DNA from: Neobacillus vireti
GTDB taxonomy: Bacteria > Bacillota > Bacilli > Bacillales > Cytobacillaceae
Assembly: GCF_001026695.1 (NCBI RefSeq)
Contig: NZ_LDNB01000015.1
Coordinates: forward strand, 1 to 64,000
DNA length: 64,000 nucleotides
Reading direction: 5' to 3'
A program made the position numbers and the translations under genes. The notes below the pieces were generated by a model. It was not told the DNA's origin. It saw nothing but the letters and a program-made list of their open reading frames with translations, and did no database searches. This document shows positions 52,458-61,382 of this stretch, piece by piece (within the stretch, counting starts at the first letter, position 1; each line of letters opens with the position of its first letter).

Positions 52458-53036
52458 CTACTCTTTTGCTTTTGCGTAAATGATATATCGTTTTGGTGCA
52501 TTACCGACATATCGAAACGGATAACAGGTCGTTACGATTAGTTCCTCCTCGTTATTTTGTAAGGTAATAATACTGGTATCATCGGATTTCACAATTTTTG
52601 TATGAGTAATTTCATAATTAAAATTACCATATGGCATTTGCAGTTTAAGGAAATCGCCAATTTTCAATTCGCCCAATTTTCGGAATACCGTATCCCGATG
52701 CCCTGATAAGACAATTTGTCCATTATCGCCTGGAAAATAGGAGCCTTTATAATGACCTACACCTTTTTCAAGATCATCCGGATTTGTTCCCTCTACAATC
52801 GCTAATTCTGCTTTGATCTTTGGTATCGTTAATAGACCGACTGTATCTCCCATTTCTGGCAGCGGGCTGTTTTTATCTCTTTTTTGGGCCGGTTCCCCGG
52901 ACTGCCCCGTGATGATTTCCTTTGCTTTATCAAGAGATGCTTTTGTTTGTATTTTTACATCTACCAGTTGCCAGATTCCAATTCCTAAAAAAATCAGACC
53001 CGCTAGAATAATAATTAATGGAAGCTTTGATTTCAC
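52458..53036 (-). CDS. Class D sortase
   Basis: A 192-residue membrane-bound transpeptidase. One N-terminal helix (LPLIIILAGLIFLGIGIWQL) precedes the sortase barrel with catalytic His113 (VLSGHRDTVF), Cys171 (VTTCYPF) and Arg183 (NAPKRYIIYA). The TTCYPFRYVG form is typical of class D. The neighbour's LPSTA signal is the likely substrate. It starts at GTG 53036 and reads in the same direction as the amylopullulanase gene, 163 nt upstream of it. Confidence 0.92.
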   Translation of the reverse strand: MKSKLPLIIILAGLIFLGIGIWQLVDVKIQTKASLDKAKEIITGQSGEPAQKRDKNSPLPEMGDTVGLLTIPKIKAELAIVEGTNPDDLEKGVGHYKGSYFPGDNGQIVLSGHRDTVFRKLGELKIGDFLKLQMPYGNFNYEITHTKIVKSDDTSIITLQNNEEELIVTTCYPFRYVGNAPKRYIIYAKAKE

Positions 53037-53138
53037 CTTTACATACCTTCCTTCTCAATAGGCCATTGTTAGTTCCAAGTATAACAAAATGTTATGGAAA
53101 GAACCATTTAAGTATTCTTCCTCAGTAAACAACAAAAA

Positions 53139-53166
53139 ACCTTCTTTTCCAAGGAGAAAAGAAGGT
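53139..53166 (-). terminator. Terminator of the sdhCAB operon
   Basis: ACCTTCTTTTC pairs with GAAAAGAAGGT, followed on the minus strand by six T. It lies 11 nt past the sdhB stop. Confidence 0.85.
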
Positions 53167-53176
53167 CTTTTAAATT

Positions 53177-53938
53177 TTAGTCGTGATCACTGCCGAAGAA
53201 GTTTCTAAATGCTTGCATTGTCGCATCGCGGTTAACTGCTGCGATTGAAGTCGTAATCGGAATTCCTTTCGGACATGCTTGCACGCAGTTTTGCGAGTTA
53301 CCGCAGCCCTGCATTCCGCCGTCTTCCATAAAGGCATTTAAACGTTCTGATTTATTCATTTCACCGGTTGGATGGGCATTAAATAAACGAACTTGGTTAA
53401 ATACCGCAGGTCCCATGAAGTTGGTTTTGCTATTAACGTTTGGACACGCTTCTAAACAAACACCACATGTCATACATTTAGAAAGCTCATATGCCCATTG
53501 ACGTTTTTTCTCAGGCATCCGCGGCCCAGGTCCTAGATCATAGGTTCCGTCGATTGGAATCCAAGCTTTTACTTTTTTCAAGGAATCAAACATTCTGCTC
53601 CGGTCAACCTGAAGGTCACGGACGACAGGGAATGTCCTCATTGGCTCTAAGCGAATCGGCTGCGTTAATTGATCAACAAGTGCCGAACAAGATTGACGCG
53701 GCTTGCCATTGATAACCATAGAACAGGCACCGCAAACCTCTTCAAGACAGTTCATATCCCAAGTGATTGGGGTAGTAGCTTGTCCCTTTACATTGACAGG
53801 GTTTTTACGAATTTCCATTAATGCCGAAATCACGTTCATATTCGGACGATAAGGAATTTCAAATTCTTCCTCATATGCAGCAGAATTTTCGCTATCCTGA
53901 CGCATAATTGTAAATTTCACCGTTTTATTTTCTGCCAT
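53177..53938 (-). CDS. sdhB: Succinate dehydrogenase iron-sulfur subunit
   Basis: Carries electrons from the flavoprotein to the membrane anchor in complex II. The 253-residue protein has the [2Fe-2S] cysteines in CLEEVCGACSMVINGK, the [4Fe-4S] set CMTCGVCLEACP and the [3Fe-4S] set CGNSQNCVQACPKG. It lies 21 nt after sdhA. Confidence 0.97.
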   Translation of the reverse strand: MAENKTVKFTIMRQDSENSAAYEEEFEIPYRPNMNVISALMEIRKNPVNVKGQATTPITWDMNCLEEVCGACSMVINGKPRQSCSALVDQLTQPIRLEPMRTFPVVRDLQVDRSRMFDSLKKVKAWIPIDGTYDLGPGPRMPEKKRQWAYELSKCMTCGVCLEACPNVNSKTNFMGPAVFNQVRLFNAHPTGEMNKSERLNAFMEDGGMQGCGNSQNCVQACPKGIPITTSIAAVNRDATMQAFRNFFGSDHD

Positions 53939-53959
53939 TCTTTCCTACTCCCCTTTCAT

Positions 53960-55711
53960 TTAATGTTTTTTCGTATAATCGCGCTCACGCGGTTTTATTA
54001 ATGAGGTATCGACATCAGCATAATGGAATTCCGGAGCAGTCTTCGCATCAACGAAATTAGCCATTGTTGTTTTTAAGAACTCCTCATCGTTACGTTTAGG
54101 GAAATCAGGCTTATAATGCGCACCACGGCTCTCATTCCTGTTGTATGCACCAATCGTAATGACGCGGGCCAATTGCAGCATATTTTGTAATTGACGAGTG
54201 AATGCTGCTCCTTGGTTGCTCCATTTAGATGTATCATTAATGTTAATGTTTTGGTAACGTTCCAGAAGTTCCTGAATCTTTTCGTCTGTCTTTAACAGCT
54301 GATCGTTGTAGCGAACAACGGTAACGTTATCTGTCATCCATTCACCGAGCTCCTTGTGAAGAACATAAGCATTTTCAGTACCACTTAGCGACATTATCGA
54401 ATTCCATTTCTCTTCCTGCTCTTTGACATGACTGTCAAACACGGAAGACGATACTGCCTCAGAACTTTTCTCAAGTCCATCTACATATTTAACAGCGTTT
54501 GGTCCTGCGACCATTCCGCCGTATACAGCTGAAAGCAATGAGTTTGCACCTAATCGGTTTGCACCATGCTGTGAGTAATCACATTCACCAGCGGCGAATA
54601 GTCCAGGAATGGTTGTCATTTGGTCATAATCAACCCATAGTCCACCCATCGAATAGTGAACAGCTGGGAAAATTTTCATCGGAACTTTACGTGGATTATC
54701 GCCCATGAATTTTTCATAAATCTCGATAATACCACCCAGTTTTACATCCAATTCATGCGGATCCTTGTGCGATAAATCAAGGAATACCATGTTCTCGCCA
54801 TTAATTCCAAGTTTCTGACGAACACAAACATCAAAAATTTCACGTGTGGCAATATCCCTTGGTACAAGGTTTCCGTATGCAGGATATTTCTCTTCCAAGA
54901 AGTACCATGGCTTTCCATCTCTATATGTCCAAATCCGGCCGCCTTCACCACGTGCTGACTCACTCATTAATCGCAGCTTATCATCACCAGGGATCGCAGT
55001 AGGATGGATTTGGATCATCTCACCATTTGCATAAGTAGCACCCTGCTGATAAACGATTGATGCAGCAGAGCCAGTATTAATAACCGAGTTAGTTGACTTG
55101 CCAAAAATAATCCCAGGGCCGCCTGTTGCCATGATGACAGCATCAGCAGAGAACGATTTAATTTCCATCGTTTTAAGGTTTTGAACGACAACCCCGCGGC
55201 ATACGCCATCATCGTCAATAACGGTACCAAGGAATTCCCAGCCCTCGTACTTCGTAACTAAGCCGTCCACTTCATGGCGGCGAACCTGTTCGTCCAACGC
55301 ATAGAGCAATTGCTGGCCAGTTGTTGCACCAGCAAATGCTGTACGGTGATGCTGTGTTCCGCCAAAGCGACGGAAATCTAGTAATCCTTCAGGAGTACGG
55401 TTAAACATAACTCCCATCCGGTCAAATAAATTAATAATAAATGGTGCCGCGTCACACATCGCCTTCACTGGAGGCTGATTCGCTAAGAAATCGCCGCCAT
55501 AAACGGTATCGTCAAAGTGAATCCACGGTGAATCCCCTTCACCTTTTGTATTTACTGCTCCATTAATACCGCCTTGGGCACAAACAGAGTGAGAACGTTT
55601 AACCGGAACTAACGAAAATAGTTCTACCGGTGTTCCTGATTCTGCAACCTTGATAGTAGCCATTAAGCCTGCTAAGCCGCCGCCGACTACAATCACTTTA
55701 CCCTTACTCAT
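53960..55711 (-). CDS. sdhA: Succinate dehydrogenase flavoprotein subunit
   Basis: Oxidises succinate to fumarate with covalently bound FAD. The 583-residue protein has the dinucleotide fold VVGGGLAGLMATIKVAESG, SHSVCAQGGINGA with the region of the FAD-linked histidine, HHRTAFAG, IQIHPTAIPG and ARGEGGRIW. It is separated from sdhC by about 120 nt that contain a dispersed repeat. Confidence 0.97.
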   Translation of the reverse strand: MSKGKVIVVGGGLAGLMATIKVAESGTPVELFSLVPVKRSHSVCAQGGINGAVNTKGEGDSPWIHFDDTVYGGDFLANQPPVKAMCDAAPFIINLFDRMGVMFNRTPEGLLDFRRFGGTQHHRTAFAGATTGQQLLYALDEQVRRHEVDGLVTKYEGWEFLGTVIDDDGVCRGVVVQNLKTMEIKSFSADAVIMATGGPGIIFGKSTNSVINTGSAASIVYQQGATYANGEMIQIHPTAIPGDDKLRLMSESARGEGGRIWTYRDGKPWYFLEEKYPAYGNLVPRDIATREIFDVCVRQKLGINGENMVFLDLSHKDPHELDVKLGGIIEIYEKFMGDNPRKVPMKIFPAVHYSMGGLWVDYDQMTTIPGLFAAGECDYSQHGANRLGANSLLSAVYGGMVAGPNAVKYVDGLEKSSEAVSSSVFDSHVKEQEEKWNSIMSLSGTENAYVLHKELGEWMTDNVTVVRYNDQLLKTDEKIQELLERYQNININDTSKWSNQGAAFTRQLQNMLQLARVITIGAYNRNESRGAHYKPDFPKRNDEEFLKTTMANFVDAKTAPEFHYADVDTSLIKPRERDYTKKH

Positions 55712-55788
55712 TCGTGACTCACTCCCTCAATCAAAAATACTTATTTTTCCAATCTCAACTTGTGATATCAAAACTTTGAACTTTGATA

Positions 55789-55829
55789 ACTGTCCAGCTC
55801 CAGCGCTAAACGGGCGCTTCCGCTTTCCT
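55789..55829. repeat. Dispersed Bacillaceae-type intergenic repeat, copy 2
   Basis: CTGTCCAGCTCCAGCGCT, AAACGGGCGC and TTCCGCTTTCCTA repeat the blocks seen at 4619-4662. It reaches the sdhC stop codon as copy 1 reaches the hemX stop codon. Confidence 0.75.
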
Positions 55830-55830
55830 A

Positions 55831-56439
55831 TTAAACAAATGCAATTAGTGTTTGAACAGCAATAAATGCTAGAACAATAAAAACACCAATTGTCACATAT
55901 GTAGAAATGACTTGTGAACGAGGTGACACAGTGATTCCCCAGCTAACTAGGAATGACCATAAACCATTGGCAAAATGGAAAATAGTTGATAGAACCCCAA
56001 CTAAATAGAAAACAAACATAAATGGGGATGATAGAATATCATGCATCATATCATAGGAAACCTCGGCACCAAATGCTGCAGCTACGCGTGTTTGCCATAC
56101 GTGCCATGCGATAAAAATCAGAGTAATTACACCTGAAATACGCTGCAATATGTACATCCAGTTCCTATATGTACCATACTTGTTGACATTGCTATTAGCA
56201 GTAAAAGCAATATAAAGTCCATAAATTGCGTGAAATAGTATTGGTAAATAAATTACTACAGTCTCCAGAACAATCTGGAAAGGCAGATTCCCCATAAAAT
56301 CTGCAGCCTTGTTGAAGGATTCTGGTCCTCCTGTGATAAAATGGTTGACTACAAGATGCTGCACCAGGAATACTCCGATTGGAATAACGCCCAGCAGCGA
56401 GTGCAATCTGCGATTAAAAAACTCTCGATTACCTGCCAT
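55831..56439 (-). CDS. sdhC: Succinate dehydrogenase cytochrome b558 subunit
   Basis: The membrane anchor with two haem groups and the menaquinone site. The 202-residue protein has five transmembrane helices and histidines for haem ligation (LVQHLVVNHF, LFHAIYGLY, IAWHVWQT, FHFANGLW). The ATG at 56439 (MAGNREFFNRR) has AAAGGGGGG upstream and gives the B. subtilis length. An upstream start at 56505 is rejected. Confidence 0.95.
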   Translation of the reverse strand: MAGNREFFNRRLHSLLGVIPIGVFLVQHLVVNHFITGGPESFNKAADFMGNLPFQIVLETVVIYLPILFHAIYGLYIAFTANSNVNKYGTYRNWMYILQRISGVITLIFIAWHVWQTRVAAAFGAEVSYDMMHDILSSPFMFVFYLVGVLSTIFHFANGLWSFLVSWGITVSPRSQVISTYVTIGVFIVLAFIAVQTLIAFV

Positions 56440-56527
56440 TATTTTACCCCCCTTTGATTTGTAAAAAATGATGTTAAGTTTCTCCTCTTTGTTAATCCCC
56501 TTCAAGAATTAAAACCAAACCACCACT

Positions 56528-56578
56528 GTGACAATAATGTGACAAGTCCATTTTACTCCCAACATCAGGGAGCGTCAA
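56528..56578 (-). promoter_or_regulatory. sdh operon promoter with a direct repeat at the start site
   Basis: On the minus strand TTGACG (56573-56578), 17 nt and TAAAAT (56550-56555) form a good sigma-A promoter. Immediately downstream TTGTCACA occurs twice, 11 nt apart (start to start), near the expected +1. The rest of 56579-56877 has no gene. It contains the yslB upstream region with TATAAT near 56849. Confidence 0.7.
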
Positions 56579-56877
56579 GAAAACGGATACACAATTTTTT
56601 ACTAAAAAATAAAATTTTTAAAATATATTGATATTATTATAGATTGGCATTTATTCCCTTTATTTCATTAGAAGATATGATATTTAACTATATTTCCTTC
56701 TTTTTAATTGCCAACTTCTTACTGTAGGAATTTTCATCTGTAAGGAAAAGATAATTATGATGGGAAACAAGTAAAAATATCGCAAAATAATAAAGTCATC
56801 TTTTAGATTTTCAAGGTTAACGGTTCTGAAATCAAACACAAATTGATATAATAGAATAATAGAAAGAGGGGAAACAT

Positions 56878-57330
56878 GTGAAAGAAAGCCAAGTTGTTGA
56901 TCAAAATCTAAATGCCGCAGAACCAAGAACCATCTCCATGTTCGGTTATGAAATAATCAGGGAAATCCTTTTACCTGAAATTCTAGGGAAAGATACCCCG
57001 GAAATCTTGTATTGGGCGGGAAAACTGCTAGCACGAAAATTCCCGTTACCTGATTACGATAAAGTCATCGAATTTTTCGCTAATGCTTCATGGGGCCAGC
57101 TAGAAATTAAAAAGGAAAATAAAAATGAAATTGAGTTTGAACTAAGCAGCCCTTTATTCGTGTCTCGTGTGAAATCAAAAGCCGAGAACTTTTTCCAGCT
57201 TGAAGCAGGCTTCCTTGCCCAACAAATCCAACTGCAAAAAGAAGTCATCGCTGAAACCTTTGAGCACCCAGTCAAAAAATCCAATAAAGTCCAATTCACC
57301 GTCAAATGGGATAACAAAGACCGAATTTAA
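56878..57330 (+). CDS. yslB: DUF2507-family protein YslB
   Basis: A 150-residue soluble protein with SMFGYEIIREILLPEILG and YWAGKLLARKFPL, typical of the YslB/DUF2507 family, related in fold to V4R-type ligand-binding domains. Function is unknown. It starts at GTG 56878 with AGAGGGG 6 nt upstream and reads opposite to its neighbours, as in B. subtilis. Confidence 0.88.
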   Translation: MKESQVVDQNLNAAEPRTISMFGYEIIREILLPEILGKDTPEILYWAGKLLARKFPLPDYDKVIEFFANASWGQLEIKKENKNEIEFELSSPLFVSRVKSKAENFFQLEAGFLAQQIQLQKEVIAETFEHPVKKSNKVQFTVKWDNKDRI

Positions 57331-57350
57331 TTCCGCGGTACATTTTCATG

Positions 57351-57394
57351 GTGTCAGGCACCGTCCGTTTTCGGACGGTGCTTGACACTTTTTT
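57351..57394. terminator. Long palindrome between convergent yslB and lysC
   Basis: GTGTCAGGCACCGTCCG pairs over 17 nt (one wobble) with CGGACGGTGCTTGACAC around TTTT. T6 follows on the plus strand. It serves yslB and, read the other way, lies just past the lysC stop. The GTGTCAGGCACC motif resembles a repeat scattered in Bacillus-type genomes, from memory. Confidence 0.85.
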
Positions 57395-58612
57395 CTAATT
57401 ATTCCCAAGTCCAAATGCTTTGTGCAGGGCTTCTACTGCTTTTAGCATGTTTTTTTCTTCGACTACTGCTGAGACTTTAATTTCTGATGTGCTGACCATT
57501 TTGATTTGGATATTATTATTTGCTAGTACTTCGAACATTTTTGCTGCCACACCTGGGTTTGAAATCATACCAGAGCCTACGATTGATACCTTTGCTAATT
57601 TATTTTCTGCATCAAGCTGCTCATAACCGAGCACGCCTTTATTATTTTCAAGTACATTTAATGTCTCAACCCAATCATTTGTATGTATGGAAAACGACAA
57701 ATTGGCTGTTCCAGTTTCCGTTGTACTTTGGATAATAATATCAACGTTAATATTATTTTGTGCAAGCGTGGTAAAAATTGTTGATAAACTTGTTAGTGAA
57801 TTGGTAAGACCTAATACGGTAACTCTCGTTATTTCATCTTCAAATGCGACACCGCGGACTACTAGATTTTGTTCCATTGCTGCTTCCCCCTCTATGACTG
57901 TTCCTTCGATTTTCTCTATACTTGAACGAACCTCAAGTCTGACCTGATAGTTCTTGGCAAACTCCACTGCCCTTGGATGCAGTACACCCGCACCTAAATT
58001 TGCTAGCTCGAGCATCTCATCGTAAGAAACAGATAGTAATTTGCGTGCGTCTTTGACATACCTAGGATCGGTTGTGAACACTCCGGTCACATCGGTGTAA
58101 ATATCGCACTTATCTGCTTTTAGTGCCGCTGCTAATGCTACTGCTGTTGTATCAGAGCCGCCGCGGCCAAGCGTGGTGATTTCGCCGTCTTCTGTTATCC
58201 CCTGGAATCCGGCAACAATGACGACTTTACCCGCCGTTAGCTGGGTCTTGATGGCATCCGTATTCATTTTCGTGATTCTTGCGTTTCCATGGACTGGTTC
58301 AGTTACGATTCCTGCCTGCCAGCCTGTAAAAGAAACCGCATCCATACCTAGTTTATTTAAGGCCATTGATAATAGCGAAATTGTCACTTGCTCACCGGTA
58401 GAAAGGAGCATATCCATATCCCGCTTATTTGGCTTAGGCGATATTTCTTTTGCCAAGCCGACAAGAGTATCGGTCGATTTTCCCATTGCGGAAACGACGA
58501 CAACGACATTATTGCCTCTCTCTCTCTCCTCTTTCACACATGCTGCCACATTTAAAATTTTGTTTACACTGCCGACGGAGGTTCCCCCGAATTTTTGTAC
58601 AATAAGCCCCAT
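57395..58612 (-). CDS. lysC: Aspartokinase, lysine-regulated type II
   Basis: Phosphorylates aspartate, the first step toward lysine, threonine and methionine. The 405-residue protein has VQKFGGTSVGS, the kinase core (TLGRGGSDTTAVALAAALKA) and two C-terminal ACT domains (about residues 265-405) for feedback binding. B. subtilis makes a second, shorter beta subunit from an internal start; this region contains methionines but I did not identify a clear internal site. A lysine riboswitch lies upstream. Confidence 0.96.
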   Translation of the reverse strand: MGLIVQKFGGTSVGSVNKILNVAACVKEERERGNNVVVVVSAMGKSTDTLVGLAKEISPKPNKRDMDMLLSTGEQVTISLLSMALNKLGMDAVSFTGWQAGIVTEPVHGNARITKMNTDAIKTQLTAGKVVIVAGFQGITEDGEITTLGRGGSDTTAVALAAALKADKCDIYTDVTGVFTTDPRYVKDARKLLSVSYDEMLELANLGAGVLHPRAVEFAKNYQVRLEVRSSIEKIEGTVIEGEAAMEQNLVVRGVAFEDEITRVTVLGLTNSLTSLSTIFTTLAQNNINVDIIIQSTTETGTANLSFSIHTNDWVETLNVLENNKGVLGYEQLDAENKLAKVSIVGSGMISNPGVAAKMFEVLANNNIQIKMVSTSEIKVSAVVEEKNMLKAVEALHKAFGLGNN

Positions 58613-58668
58613 ACCTGACTTCTCCCTCTTTCAAATGAATACTTTATTTTTCCCCATTAACGCAAAAA

Positions 58669-58905
58669 AGCAATGAGAAGGGCATCTCATTGCTTCGTAA
58701 ACACAAAAAATTATTGCGCACACAATGTAAGATAGCTCTCCAAGACAGACGTCTTGACAATCCGGTATTTATTCAACACAGGACCAGCAAAGCAAGAAAT
58801 GAGATCTCCTTTACTTCGGCGAACCTTCCCTTTCATGATTCTTCTCAGAAGCTCATCCTTCTCAGAACCACTACTCTTGAAGCTCGCACCTCTACCTTCA
58901 CTTTA
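58669..58905 (-). ncRNA. Lysine riboswitch (L box) and its terminator
   Basis: On the minus strand the aptamer (about 58905-58729) shows the conserved blocks of the L box: AGGTAGAGGTGCGA, CAAGAGTAGTGG, TTCGCCGAAG, TTGCTTTGCTGGTCCTGTG, TTGAATAAATA and GGAGAGCTATCTTAC. These agree block by block with the B. subtilis lysC leader as I remember it. A terminator follows: AGCAATGAGA and TCTCATTGCT with six T (58664-58694), about 55 nt before lysC. Lysine binding should favour termination. Confidence 0.93.
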
Positions 58906-58969
58906 ATACGTAAAAGTGATAGTAAATTAAATTTTCATTTATTATAGCATGTTCTTTTTTTTCTGACAA

Positions 58970-60745
58970 TCATTCCGCATGAAGTTTATTGGATAACTCT
59001 TCGGCGACATTTATTGGTATTCCAAGTGCTGTGAATTCCTCCACGCTAGCTTCTTTCATTTTTTTCACTGATCCAAACTGTTTTAACAAAAGTTTTTTCC
59101 GTTTCTCACCAATGCCTGGAATATCATCCAGTAACGATTGAAAGGCGCTTTTTCCGCGAAGCTGGCGGTGGAAGGTTATCGCAAAGCGGTGGACTTCATC
59201 CTGAATTCTTTGGAGCAAATAAAACTCCTGGCTGTTTCTTGCCAGCGGAACAATTCCCAACGGATTTCCATATAGGAGCTGGGAGGTTCGGTGTTTTTCA
59301 TCCTTCACAAGCCCTGAAAGCGGGATATCTAAACCCAATTCATTTTCTAGCACATCCCTGACTGCCTCCACATGCCCTTTTCCACCATCGATAATAATTA
59401 AATCCGGCAGCGGCAGTTCTTCCTTTAAGGCCCGCGAGTACCTTCTTCTCGTCACTTCCCGCATTGATTCATAATCATCCGGGCCCTGAACCGATTTTAT
59501 TTTATATTTACGATATTCACGATTGTTCGCCTTTCCATCGATAAAAACGACCATTGCCGACACGGGGTTGGTCCCTTGAATGTTGGAGTTATCAAACGCC
59601 TCAATACGGTGAGGCGTATAGATTCCTAAAAGCTCGCCAAGGGTTTCTACCGCTTTAATTGTCCTATCCTCGTCCTTTTCAATTAAAGAAAACTTTTCAT
59701 TAAGAGCGATTTTTGCATTTTTTATTGCCATTTTGACGAGGTCTTTTTTTTGCCCCCGCTGCGGCTGCAGTACTTTTACTTCCAGCAGCTGTTCTGCCAT
59801 GCTCTGATCGATTTCATTCTGTATCAGAATTTCCTTTGGTTTAAAGTGATTGGCTTTTGAATAGAATTGCCCGAGGAACGTCAATATTTCTTCCTCTGGC
59901 TCGTTATAAATAGGAAACATGGAGACATCCCGTTCGATGAGTTTTCCTTGGCGGACAAAAAAGACCTGAACACACATCCAGCCTTTATCGACGGCATAGC
60001 CAAACACATCACGGTCGGTGAAATCGGTCATCGTAATTTTTTGTTTTTCCATGATTGTTTCAATATGGATGATTTTATCGCGAAATTCCTTTGCCCGTTC
60101 GAAATCCAACTCTTCAGCAGCAGCGGTCATTTTTTCAGTGAGCTCTTTTTTTATTTCCTTATAACCACCATTTAAGAAGCGAGTAATTTCGTCGGTCATT
60201 TGTTTGTATTGTTCTTCGGCAACTTCATTGACACACGGTGCCAGGCACTGCCCTAAATGGTAGTACAGGCAGACGCGGTCGGGAAGCGTTGAGCATTTGC
60301 GGAGCGGATAAATCCGGTCAAGCAGTTTTTTTGTCTCATTAGCTGCCGTAACATTTGGATATGGACCAAAGTATTTGCCTTTGTCCTTTTTTACTTTTCT
60401 TGTGATAATTAGTTTCGGATGTCTTTCCGCAGTCAGCTTTATAAACGGATAGGTTTTGTCATCCTTCAGCATGATATTGTATTTTGGGTCATATTTTTTG
60501 ATTAGGTTCAATTCCAGCAAGAGCGCTTCAATGTTGGATGAGGTTACGATATATTCAAAGTCCTCGATTTCGTTTACAAGCCGGAGCGTCTTGCCATCGT
60601 GCGAACCAGTAAAATAAGAGCGCACACGATTTTTTAATACTTTTGCTTTCCCAACATAAATAATTGTCCCCTGCCGGTCTTTCATTAAGTAGCAGCCAGG
60701 CTGATCCGGCAGCAGTGTCAGTTTTTGCTTGATAATATCATTCAT
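58970..60745 (-). CDS. uvrC: Excinuclease ABC subunit C
   Basis: Makes both incisions in nucleotide excision repair. The 591-residue protein has the GIY-YIG nuclease ([20 protein letters not shown]), a cysteine-rich segment ([13 protein letters not shown]), a UvrB-interacting UVR motif (about residues 195-235), the RNase H-like endonuclease ([31 protein letters not shown]) and a C-terminal helix-hairpin-helix ([20 protein letters not shown]). Confidence 0.97.
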   Translation of the reverse strand: MNDIIKQKLTLLPDQPGCYLMKDRQGTIIYVGKAKVLKNRVRSYFTGSHDGKTLRLVNEIEDFEYIVTSSNIEALLLELNLIKKYDPKYNIMLKDDKTYPFIKLTAERHPKLIITRKVKKDKGKYFGPYPNVTAANETKKLLDRIYPLRKCSTLPDRVCLYYHLGQCLAPCVNEVAEEQYKQMTDEITRFLNGGYKEIKKELTEKMTAAAEELDFERAKEFRDKIIHIETIMEKQKITMTDFTDRDVFGYAVDKGWMCVQVFFVRQGKLIERDVSMFPIYNEPEEEILTFLGQFYSKANHFKPKEILIQNEIDQSMAEQLLEVKVLQPQRGQKKDLVKMAIKNAKIALNEKFSLIEKDEDRTIKAVETLGELLGIYTPHRIEAFDNSNIQGTNPVSAMVVFIDGKANNREYRKYKIKSVQGPDDYESMREVTRRRYSRALKEELPLPDLIIIDGGKGHVEAVRDVLENELGLDIPLSGLVKDEKHRTSQLLYGNPLGIVPLARNSQEFYLLQRIQDEVHRFAITFHRQLRGKSAFQSLLDDIPGIGEKRKKLLLKQFGSVKKMKEASVEEFTALGIPINVAEELSNKLHAE

Positions 60746-60845
60746 CTCCGGCCACTCCCATCCGTCTTTTTTATTATCCTTAAATTTTAAAACAAACTGC
60801 CAACAAATGATAGTGGGAGGTTTTTCTTAAAATCCTTACCATGCA

Positions 60846-60886
60846 AAAAAAACCTCAGCTAGAATGGTTTCCGGCTAAGGTTTTTT
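60846..60886 (-). terminator. Terminator of trxA
   Basis: AACCTTAGCCGGAAACC pairs imperfectly with GGTTTCTAGCTGAGGTT-like sequence; AACCT/AGGTT ends are clear and eight T follow on the minus strand. Confidence 0.7.
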
Positions 60887-60900
60887 GAAGTTTTAATCAT

Positions 60901-61215
60901 TTATACGTGCTTTTCTAATACGCTTGCTAATGCTTCTTTTGGCTGGAAGCCGACTACTTTATCGACGACTTCGCCATTTTTCATAACTAACAAGGTTGGA
61001 ATGCTCATGACACCGAAATTAGCCGCTGTTTGCGGGTTGTCATCTACATCAAGCTTCGTGATTTTTACTTTATCGCCCATTTCTGCGTCAAGTTCTTCAA
61101 GAACGGGAGCGATCATTTTACAAGGTCCGCACCAAGGCGCCCAGAAATCTACAAGTACAAGACCTGAACCTGTTTCAGCAGAAAAGTTTTGATCTGTTAA
61201 GTGTGAAATAGTCAT
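60901..61215 (-). CDS. trxA: Thioredoxin
   Basis: A 104-residue dithiol reductase with the active site [20 protein letters not shown] and the cis-proline in [23 protein letters not shown] precedes the ATG. Single-gene transcript by the flanking terminators. Confidence 0.97.
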   Translation of the reverse strand: MTISHLTDQNFSAETGSGLVLVDFWAPWCGPCKMIAPVLEELDAEMGDKVKITKLDVDDNPQTAANFGVMSIPTLLVMKNGEVVDKVVGFQPKEALASVLEKHV

Positions 61216-61344
61216 TTAAATTTCCCTCCTAATAAATACTGAAATACTACGGAAAGTATAGCATTGATTGGAAAATCACGCTAATAAATTGCTCTCCCCA
61301 ATCATACTTCCCTTGTTTTGTTCTATGTATTCCCTAAAATAACG

Positions 61345-61372
61345 GAGCGAGCGGCTTTTGCACCGCTCGCTT
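61345..61372 (-). terminator. Terminator of the etfBA operon
   Basis: GCGAGCGG pairs with CCGCTCGC around GTGCAAAAG-type loop, and TCCGTTATTTT follows on the minus strand. Confidence 0.75.
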
Positions 61373-61382
61373 TACGTTAATA

